DNA of 64,000 nt, taken from Chrysemys picta bellii (Eukaryota > Chordata > Testudines > Emydidae). How positions within the stretch are numbered: position 1 is the first letter of the stretch; each line of letters starts with the position of its first letter. This document shows positions 55,020 to 64,000 of this stretch, piece by piece. The DNA lies in assembly GCF_011386835.1 (NCBI RefSeq), contig NW_027052922.1, forward strand, positions 33,223-97,222, given 5' to 3'. The position numbers and the translations under genes were made by a program. The notes below the pieces were generated by a model that was given only the letters and a program-made list of their open reading frames with translations, ran no database searches and had not been told where the DNA came from.

Positions 55020-55160
55020 AAAAATCTTGAAATGCTTTGTGGATATGTATTCTATAAATGTGGAAACTAGAATTGAGAAAGGTTAAATGATTTGCCCAGA
55101 CCTTAGTGTCATTTCAAGTCAATGCCAGAGTCTGAACTGAAATTCAGCTCTCTTGACTCC
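55020..55160 (+). repeat. MIR-like SINE fragment
   Basis: Reads gagaaaggttaaatgatttg cccag, then gccagagtctgaactgaaat and ctcttgactccta, corresponding to the MIR order 'aggttaagtgacttgcccaag...gcagagctgggaatagaaccc...ctcctgactcc'. Confidence 0.55.
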
Positions 55161-55473
55161 TACTTTTGGGTTAAACAAACATATCTATTTCATTTGCCTG
55201 TGTGTTCCTGTATTATTGGTTGTTATAGTTATTGTATTATGGAACTGTGTACATCAGAAGTTTTAATAGTCAGGTACCAGAAAACATTTTGTTGGTCTCA
55301 TGCCAATGCTAAGGAAACTCAAGTTAGGCTATAGGCTTGATTGAGACTACAAATAAACTCCAATTCTTAAGGCAGACATTGGGTAAGAGAGAGTAGTTTA
55401 TATTTATTTAAGGACCTGATTACCAATTCAACATATTTTAGGGTTTTTTTCCCCCTTTGTATGCTTAAATTGT

Positions 55474-55565
55474 GATTCTTATATAATTTTTTTTTCAGTC
55501 TGATTTATTTTAGCTTTTTCTAAAGTAAATCAGGCTGAAAGAAAAATAAAATTTATATAAGAATC
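55474..55565. repeat. near-perfect hairpin, about 35-bp arms
   Basis: Left arm gattcttatataattttttt then tttcagtctgattta; right arm taaatcaggctgaaagaaaa, ataaaatttatataagaatc. The arms pair over about 35 bases with one G:T-type difference and a small bulge, around a loop of about 15 bases. It could be a MITE remnant or a small-RNA hairpin. Confidence 0.7.
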
Positions 55566-56839
55566 GCAGGCTGATTTCCCTTACCATGAATGGAAGTTTA
55601 TTTACTTTATTAAAGATAACAATAGTAATATACTAAAAAGTACGAATAGTCTGATATGACCACCTTTTAAGCATATCACCCAATATAACAAGAGGGATCC
55701 AGGGTGATAACTGGAAAATGTAAACTCTTAAATTTACATTTTTGTTATTACTAAATTATTATTACTTTTTCTGTTGAAAAGATCCACCAAATTGTATGTA
55801 TGGCTGGGGATTAAAGATTGTCACAGTACAAAACAAACAATATTATTCTATTGTTTTACTTATTAGGTGTAGTCTCTGAATAATTTTAATGACAAAAGAG
55901 TAGAGAAAATGCTTTTATGGTTGATAGAGGTCATGTTTGTTTTCCATTAAAGGAGCCATAGTAGAAGAATTGGATTTGGCATTTGTAGGCTATGGTATAC
56001 TGTTGCTCTGCAGAATTTGTAAGAATATGGAAATCTGTGACTTCTGAACTGCTGTTTCATCATGGCAATGATTGAATTTGAAAATCTACTCTACTTCCTG
56101 CATCTGGTAAACATTTAGGCATGACAGCTCTTCAGGGGAAGTAAGACAGTCTCCTTAAAATCTCTAATCATCCTTCCATAAACACAAATTGAAGCTTTAC
56201 ATACTTATACTCACTGCCACAGTAAAATCTATGCATGGCTGCACAAGGCAACAGTATGCTGCAAATGCTACCCTTCCATTTGTGAATTGTTTGCAGTAGG
56301 CATGAACTGCCTTTTGGAATGGGAATGCTTTTTTTTGGCCACCTTCCTCTGAGATCATGAGTTGGGAGAAACTGTGCATATATTGGGTAGATGAGATCAG
56401 CAGAAAAAAATATAGTAATAAAATCAATAAATCATGCATAAATGCCTTTTTCTGAGTGAAATACCTTACCAAGAGCCCATGTAAAGCTTTCATAAATTAT
56501 ACTCTTTGAATTATTATAATCTTGTAGATACTAGAGACTTTTTTCTGTGCTGAGTTTGAAAAACCGTGGTGTTCAATGACCTGATATTCCTGTATTGCAA
56601 TGTCAATTTCACCCAAAAGAGCCATGAGAGGCAAAATGGAAAATGAGTCAAAGAAGAAAATTGTGCGTGTATATGTATGATACAATAAATTAGTTGTACA
56701 AGCAAAATAATGCACAACTAGTTTTTGAAATTGTATGGTCATTTCTGAAAAAAAAATTAGAACATGCATATACTTCTTACAAAGGTTTTAATGTATTATT
56801 TTAATATTTCCTCCACTTTGACCTGAAGATCTCAACGTT

Positions 56840-56990
56840 TTTACAAAAGTGAGTAAGTACCATTAATCCTTATTTGAAGATGGGTAAACTGAGGCCTGGA
56901 TAGCTCAAGTGACTTGTCCAAGATCATACTGTGAGTGAATGGCAAAGTGGGAAACAGAACCTCAGGTTTTCTGACTGGTAGTCTGCAGAT
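56840..56990 (+). repeat. MIR-like SINE fragment
   Basis: Reads gatgggtaaactgaggcctg, agtgacttgtccaagatcat and aacagaacctcaggttttct, matching the classic MIR order ('gatggggaaactgaggc', 'agtgacttgcccaaggtca', 'gaacccaggtctcctgac'). Confidence 0.65.
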
Positions 56991-57867
56991 GGTATGTTCA
57001 GCTCTGTTAGGATCTCATCTCTCATCTCTGTTCGGATGAGCTCCAGAATGTTTACAACACTTAGAAATTCAAAAATCTGGCTGACAACAGTTAGTCCAGG
57101 TAGCATACTCCAATGTTATCTTCGAATGATACCTGAAGGTAGGTATATGTACACTTCTAAAACAGTGATAAATGGTGGAAAGTACTTCTTCTGACATAAA
57201 TAGCAGCACCAATTCAACAGCATGAAGTGTTATTTAGGGGAGTAAGTGCTATTGATATGCTGCAAATATTTACAGTAAACAGATGAGGACAGGTGCAAAC
57301 AATTTTCTGTGTGGAAAATCAAATATAACTGTAATGATATATGATGGGATAGCAGATGTTCAGCAGGCCAAGTTCCATTTTCTATAATTAACATGTTCTG
57401 TACTTAATAGTAGCTTTCACTGACCTCCTGAAACTCTACTTTGATGCTTAATAAAAACAGAAGTAATTTAAGTGTAACAAAATGACATTTTATTGAAACA
57501 TGTCTTGCTTGTGGGTATATTTTGCTGACAGATTGGAATGTGTATTGCTTCATTGTTATGACTTAATACTAAAGTCATTAACATTCTGTGTGATAATTCA
57601 TAAAGTCACCTATTTATGGTACGGTAAAGAAGAAAGTCATCATTTTTTGTAGCAAAGGACTTCTGACTGTGCAAATTAATTAAACATAATATTAAAGTTG
57701 TTCTAATCTGATATATTCATTTTTATCTGTGTTAAATGTGGTCAAATGTTTTCCTGAAAACTATTGCCATATGCACTAAATGCTTTTTTTTTATTTGTGT
57801 AAAACTTTTCCTCAAGGAAGAATAGGAAATGGATTGCATTGCACAGAAATCTCAGAAAAATGAGAAC

Positions 57868-57945
57868 CAAAGGATAATATCCTAACCCCAGTGAAGTCGG
57901 TGGGAGTTTTGCCATTGAGTTCACTAGATTGAGGATTTAATCAAA
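57868..57945. repeat. old fold-back repeat fragment
   Basis: ggataatatcctaaccccag then gtgaagtcggtgggagtttt gccattga.ttcac and gaggattt belong to the same type as the 1877-1942 repeat. Confidence 0.4.
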
Positions 57946-58015
57946 TGCATACTATTCTAGGATAGTGCTTATAAATCCAGATAATACCCATCAACCTATA
58001 TTTAATCATCTAAAC

Positions 58016-58404
58016 CAGCGGTTCTCAAACTGGGGTCTGCGAAGGTATTCCAGGGAGTCCACGAGTCATGTCCGGGGCCACCGGCCGTGCTGATCAACTC
58101 CTCCCCCTCACTCCGAGTGCCTCCTGCACGCCACGGAACAGCTGTTCAGCAGTGTGCAGGAGGCGCTAGGAGGGAGAGGGAGGAGCGGGGAAGGGCAGAA
58201 AGAGGTGGGGACGAGGAGGGGCAGGGGTGGAGCGTGGGTGGGAAGAGGTGGGGTGGGGCCTTGGGGTAAGGATGGAGTGGAAGTGTGGCGAGGGGCAGAG
58301 CGGAGGTTGAGCACCACCCATGGAAAATTAAAAGCTGGCTTGGGGGGTCCGCAAAAAAAAATAAAAATGGGGGTTCTCGGGTTGCTAAAATTTGAGAACC
58401 ACTG
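58016..58404. mobile_element. hAT-type (Charlie-like) MITE
   Basis: Starts CAGCGGTTCTCAAACT and ends TTTGAGAACCACTG, the classic hAT terminal motif. The flanks (atctaaac and ctcttaaac) agree only with a one-base gap, so the 8-bp duplication is decayed. The middle is GA-rich (58150-58310) with no transposase. Confidence 0.8.
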
Positions 58405-59059
58405 CTCTTAAACCATACATTCTGAATTCATATTTGCGCCCCTTCATTCAAGCATGGATATCTGTTTGGAATTGACTTGCAGAGTTTGCTTCTGTTGCTG
58501 ACTTTGTTCCCTGTCTTATGCACGTCTGTGTAAAGACATTCTGCCTGGACTTTCTCCTACTATTTCTACACAATTGTTTCCTGAGCATGGTTTAGAATGA
58601 GTAGCTCTTGTAAACATCTTATTTGCATAAATCATTTTTTTTCTTTTTAACAAGAATTCAAGGCCGTAGAACATTGTTAACTCTGTAACTGTGGTCATGA
58701 GCAGGATGGATATGCCTATTAATAAAATAACTGTAATTTACAAGGTGTTTAAAGCTCTGTTAGGAGCCTGTTGTAAATAGTGTTTTACCTCTGACATCCT
58801 TTCTTTCCTGACCTCTTCCCACATTCCCACAGAGCGGTCAAATTTTTGTAGCTCTCTTCATAATTCAGACAACAGACAAATGAATAATACTTAAATAATG
58901 AGAGAACCAGTAAAAATTTCAACAAAATTATTTGTATTGAAGTGCTGTCCCTCATTCCTCTTTCTCCTCTTTCACACCAGCTGTCGTGCAGGAATTTCAA
59001 GAGAACTCACTGCAATATGAAATTCCAGGAGACTATGTGGGATCAGGACACACAATGGG

Positions 59060-59720
59060 CAGGCAGCTGGAGAATTGAAAGTGGGTAGGAGAAGGGAATG
59101 AGATGAGGAAACAGTTTTCATGGTAGAAAGTGAGAGGAAGGAGTAACTGTCTTCAGGAAATCAGATTGGGTAAGAGGGAGAAGGAGCAGCTTTCAGGAGT
59201 GAGAGGAGAGAGGAATAGAATGGGGGAGGGAACAAAGGAGAAGAGAGCAGACTTCAGGCAGGGAGGAGGAAGTTTTTGGATAGGGTGGTGGTTGTGTCAG
59301 TGCAAACCAGTCTTGCCTCTGAGCTGCTTTGTTCAGAGTTTGCAGAATAGAGCTGTGCTAAGAGGCAGAGGGGGATGTGACCTGGGCATGGACAGGGAGA
59401 GTTGGACCCTGAAGGAGAGCGCCATCTGGACTTTTTTTGCCTGCTGCTTGCTTCACAGCTACTGGATATCCTAAGACGAAGCCAGGAACAGGCCTGCCAC
59501 TGAACTGCAGAATCTGCCAAAGGCGAGGGTAGGGGAGAGACCCTGTTTGGAGAAGGGAGAGATTTGGCTATTGACAGTGGTGAGAGTTAGCACACACATG
59601 GTTTCATCTGCTAGGGGTCACAGAGGCAATTCCATAGACACTAGCGGGGGAGCGAGGGAGGAAGGAAAAAAGAAAAGTGAAGAGGACTGGAAGAAACTCT
59701 TAACATATTGACCTCTTCTT
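59060..59720. other. purine-rich block, unassigned
   Basis: Long runs of G and A on the plus strand (gagggagaaggagcagcttt, gagaggagagaggaatagaa), then a G+C-richer part to about 59.7 kb. A 114-codon plus frame at 59130-59474 has no recognisable content. It may be an old LTR or other repeat; I cannot show borders. Confidence 0.4.
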
Positions 59721-60129
59721 CATTTTTTGGCTGTGACATCAACCTTTATAGTAATTTACTCTGTAAATATTTCACAGCCAAAGACACTGGTCCCACAGTC
59801 AGTGCTTTGTTTGCCCACAAACTGATCCCTGCTGTCTTGCACCTTTGAACATACTTATTAATAAAAATCATGAACACCGAGTTTCACAAAGTACAATCGC
59901 TTTGTCCATACAGAAAAGGTGTGCAGCGCACACTTTGGGTCTAACTCTGTGCTTGACTAAGCCAATGGGTTGCACAGGTGTAACAGAGATTTCTCTCCTC
60001 TTTCTTCTTTTTGCCTTCCTTTTGATTGTGAACTCTTCAGGGGAGAAGCTGTATATAGCACTGTTTCTTAAACAGAGCTGACTTTGTAGTAGTTCCTGGA
60101 CAAGTAACTGTATGCAAGGCAACTATTTG

Positions 60130-60370
60130 TTTGTAATAAAGTAGCATCTAAAGACCCTGACAGACAATGGAACCCCAGTGTCTTAAGTGCTCTGCAAACA
60201 CATAGTAAGAGGCCATCCCTGTCACAAAGACATTGCAAGCTAAACAGACAATAAATAGAGAGGAGAAGTGACTTGCCTGAGATAACACATCAGGTTAGTG
60301 GCCAAGTCAGGAATAGAACTCAGATCTGGTTCCCAGTGCAGTACCCTATCCACTGGATCATGTAGCCAGA
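60130..60370 (+). repeat. MIR/L2-like fragment
   Basis: Reads gaagtgacttgcctgagata, ggccaagtcaggaatagaac, tcagatctggttcccagtgc and agtaccctatccactggatc. This is the best-preserved copy of the old MIR/L2 3' block in the window. Confidence 0.65.
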
Positions 60371-61305
60371 CTTGACCCTTCATTGTAATAAATGCTCTCC
60401 TTAATACAAACTTATTTTTATTGCCAAGAAACCAATATTTAACAGCTATATCTTAACAGAATTTACAGAAAAATGGTTACCTGTTAGATTGGGCTAGGCT
60501 CGCTTATACATTTTCAAATCCATATATCAGACTGACAAGTGCTTGTGCACATTGCTCTTTTTGTATTGGAAATACATTTACACATGCTTTCTCTTTTACA
60601 GATTCCCTTTATTTTTCATGAACCTCCTAATCAGAGCACATAAATAAAGATTAAAACACTATTGCTTCTGAATAAATGTGTCCCTACTCTGTAGAAGACT
60701 GGCTGAAATGAGTGCTTGCCATTTATAAATCCCATGAATATTCTTTAAATTATATGAGCCTTACAAATGATGGCAGCTTTTGATGTAGGGTACTTTAGTT
60801 TAATTGGAAAACAGTTTTCAGTAGCTTTAGAAACTACAGAATGCGATCAAGTACAGGTAAAAGATAACCACTAGTATTTTTAAAGTGCTTATTTCTTTGT
60901 AGCTATTTAGTTTTGGAACTATGGTGGTTCCAACCACAACGATGTGCAGAAACACATTTTTCAAAGATATGAGTCTTTATTTTACTTGTAAATATAGGAA
61001 TACTTTCAAAAATACTTGAGCTTCTCACATTATTTATAGGTTTGAACTTGATATGCCTCAGTTTCCATAAGTTCTTGATCAGGCAACTATGAAATAAGCA
61101 GTAGGTAAGAGAGAACTTATCACACATATAACTCCCTTAGGCTCTTCCTCCATTATTCCTTCATTTTGTCCTCCTTAGTCTTTTATACACAAAAAAGGAA
61201 GTTATAAGCCCAGTGTTATTGAACAGATGTTGCTCCCCCGTGCTCCCATATAAAAATTTTCGATGCCCCTTCTGCACATGGAGAATTATTGAGGTGCAAT
61301 GTGAG

Positions 61306-61771
61306 TAGGGTTACCATCTTTGAAATGCAAAAAATCGAGCCACCCCCTCCCCCAAAAGGCAAGCCCACCACAACCCCAACCACAAGGCAACTCCGCAACC
61401 ACCACTTACAGTATCTAAAGAGATAATACATATAGCTAAGATTGACAATATGACATGTCTCCTCTCGCGTGACTCAAACCTTCTCTCACATACGTACACA
61501 GTGCGCTTGTGGGTTGGTGGGCAGACAGATTCTGTATTTTCAGCAGTTTTGATCTGTTAGTGCTTAAACTGTGGAAGTGGGAACACTGCAGCAGCTTTAT
61601 CTGGACACAAACTTTTAACGTTAAATATCCCAGTGAATTGTGATGAAAATGCAAATCTTTAGACCCAATTTTAAAAAAAACCCAACAGATTAAATTATTT
61701 TTTCTGGCGACTGGCAAATCTATACAAGAACTCGGCCAGGCCGGTCAAAGACTGGCAAGGTGGGTACCCTA
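61306..61771. mobile_element. hAT-type element with perfect 8-bp target duplication
   Basis: Begins TAGGGTTACCATCTT and ends GGTGGGTACCCTA, imperfect inverted ends. aatgtgag flanks both sides exactly (61298-61305 and 61772-61779). The interior has CA-rich text (about 61340-61410) and no transposase frame that I recognise. Confidence 0.8.
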
Positions 61772-61779
61772 AATGTGAG

Positions 61780-64000
61780 GTATGGCCTCTGCAATGCTTC
61801 GATTCCAGAGAGCCAGGAGTGAGTTTGGGACACCGTCAGTGGATCTCCTTGCAGCAGCATAAAGTGTTGCTGGAAAGTAGCAGGGTTGGCACAGTATCAC
61901 TTTTTTTAAATCACGAAGAGAAGTGACCTATTTCAAAAACAGACAGATGTCACTCATCAGAAGTGTTCCTGTGGGTTTGCAAATGCTTACAATTAAAAAG
62001 CTAGAAATGTGGAACTTGTTTCCAGAAATTCATGGTTGCTGTCAGGCCTGGCTCAAGGCGGCATTAAAGAGCATTGAGGCTTGAATCTGGCCGATGTTAG
62101 CTAATGGTAGCTTTTTTGGCATCAGATGGATGTTTGGAGGAAGTTATTAAATTTGTTTGATCTCAGTCTGTTTTCTAGAGGACTTTTATCAATATCACAA
62201 AACACCACCATTACTGCCTTCCTTATTGGCAGTATCCATGAAGAGGCTGAGAATTAAATACACGTGGAATTTTAAATTCTCTTCTCAACTTGTTAGGTCC
62301 GGATTTTGAGACAAACTATCACTAAGGGGAAAACTTTGTTGTTGTCCATGCTTGTTTCTGTGAAAAAGAGAGAGCATAATTCTTTGGAACTTTTAGTTTG
62401 GTTCATTTTATGAGCACTATGGTATATTCAGTTTAAGGGCCTGATCCTGAACCCTTAATCTTCAATCTATTGAAGTCAGTAGACATTTTACCTTTAAAAC
62501 CACATAAGTCTTTTAAAGGGCAAGTGAATTTTGGGATTATACCATGTGAATTCATTCATTTTCATTGGATTACAGGATTGTTCTTTTCTCTGGCATATTA
62601 ACAGAACAATTAATGTCTAAAGATAGCTTAAAAACATGAGGCTCTTCTGTGAAGAGAATATAATTTCTTAAGCATAAGCAGGAAGGATTTTACAAAGATG
62701 AGTATTTTTTTTCTCAGAGTAATGTTGCATACAGACTGGAGATTGCCTTTTCTATTGAATTGTATAATGAAAAATCAATCAGTTTAATGGTTGACAAACT
62801 TTGACATTCAAATAAAAATGCTGCTGGTATTTTCATAAAGACCTGTAGGCAAAACTAGATTCAGTGACTTTAATTTATGCAATAGTAAATGTCTGCCAAA
62901 ACATTGTACAAATGACTGTATAATGAGGCAATAATAACTGTGAAGAAAGAGAAGGAAAGAAAGGAAGCAGAGGCCAAACTTTTCAGTTTTTAGAATAAAT
63001 AAATTCATAAAATCTTTCAATGTAAAATGTTATATTTCTACAATCTTCTTTGCAGCTATGCATTTTATTTTTAGAGCAATTTCCTGAAGTCATCAAAACA
63101 TTTATCTGACAGTGTGTGTGGTGTCAGACTAATAGTTTAGTTTTTGTTTTGGTCCAGTGAAGTGAAAGTCAGTGATTTCATTCTGCCCACTAGTCCACTA
63201 GACTGAATTCATTCCTCTTCTGCCTCAAACGTAGCTGTACACTTTTCTCTCACTAAAGAGATGAAAGGCCTGATTCGTACAAGTACTTTGTCAGATTTTC
63301 ATTAATGCCCACAGGTTAAAAGAGTAGTAAGGAAAGTCTCTTTTTCGGGGGGGGGGGGGGGGAGGAAGTGGTTTGAGAAGTTCTATGGCATCAAAGATTT
63401 GCACATGTGTTAATTGTTTGGAGGAAAAAGATATCCCAGTAAGTAAACAAGATCAAATTTTCTGCTTACTCATTCCTGCTCAATTCATGTAAGAATATAA
63501 ATGCATATATGCTTTCTCATATCAGTGTTAAATTTAAAATATTTTTATTGCCATGATAACCTACATGCTTTCCCCCATAATAACATTCTGTTTGCAGCTT
63601 GTCTGTTCAACCATGCTTTCCTTCCCTTTTCATGCCCTTTATTTACATCTCATTCACTACACTAGTTTCTTTTACAATACACATACAGCATTTGAGAGGG
63701 GGGTATTTTACCTATGATTCAAATAATTGTGGTTCCGTTTTTCAATATTTCTCACTATTGTACATGATTTTATAACAAGATATGCTATCACAGGATGACT
63801 TTTAAAAAGGCTAAGTCTCCATTAATTTTTTTTTGTCTTCCTCTATCCAGTCGTGCATATCAGCCTGTCTCTCCAATATTTGCTCCTGGATGTCTTCCAT
63901 CAGCTCAAACTTAATATGACAAACTGAATTCCATGTCTTTCTTCAAAAATCCTTTCCATGCATACCCTTCACTGTCATATCACCATCCTGTCATAACACC
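61780..64000. other. intergenic sequence, nothing recognised
   Basis: AT-rich. An old repeat scrap lies near 62440-62490 (ctgatcctga...ttgaagtcagtag) and a run of 16 G at 63347-63362, which could form a G-quadruplex and is prone to sequencing error. I see no exon, RNA gene or complete mobile element. Confidence 0.5.

Overview
This window is vertebrate nuclear DNA, almost certainly from a cryptodiran turtle. It is AT-rich, has spliced exons with GT/AG borders, and carries no bacterial-type genes, operons, CRISPR arrays, rRNA or intact tRNA genes. Three copies of a tRNA-headed SINE with a CR1-like tail match my memory of the cryptodiran turtle SINE. CR1, DIRS, Harbinger and hAT elements fit a reptile. 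No search was run, so all family names come from sequence recognition.

The only host gene I can support is the 3' half of CHM (Rab escort protein 1), on the plus strand. Six consecutive coding exons lie at 5327-5431, 8719-8782, 13969-14065, 25489-25587, 33985-34154 and 39875-40081. Their phases join without a break and give about 246 C-terminal residues ending in a TAG stop. A long AT-rich 3' UTR follows, probably to about 42.4-42.7 kb. Positions 1-5326 are intron leading to missing 5' exons. From about 42.7 kb to the end is intergenic sequence with no gene I recognise.

Most of the structure in the window is transposable elements, many inside CHM introns. (a) 2.6-4.0 kb: a shortened DIRS-type tyrosine-recombinase retrotransposon between inverted ends, with a second inverted-end element beside it. 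(b) 7.85-8.57 kb: a GC-rich hAT-type MITE. (c) 10.0-12.6 kb: a DNA transposon with CACTG ends and a roughly 560-residue protein broken by one frameshift. (d) 19.9-22.1 kb: a solo LTR and a second LTR-like segment with a SINE and a MITE nested in it. (e) 22.4-23.4 kb: a decayed LINE reverse transcriptase. (f) 26.39-31.38 kb: an almost complete PIF/Harbinger element with TTA target duplications, a DDE transposase, a divergently encoded spliced Myb/SANT-like partner, and a third open frame in that partner's intron.

The intergenic half holds more hAT-type MITEs with 8-bp target duplications, a CR1 3' end, SINEs, old MIR/L2-like fragments and several fold-back repeats.

The candidates for something poorly described are the CACTG element, whose transposase class I cannot assign, and the third frame in the Harbinger element. 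Both are mobile-element biology, not a host pathway.
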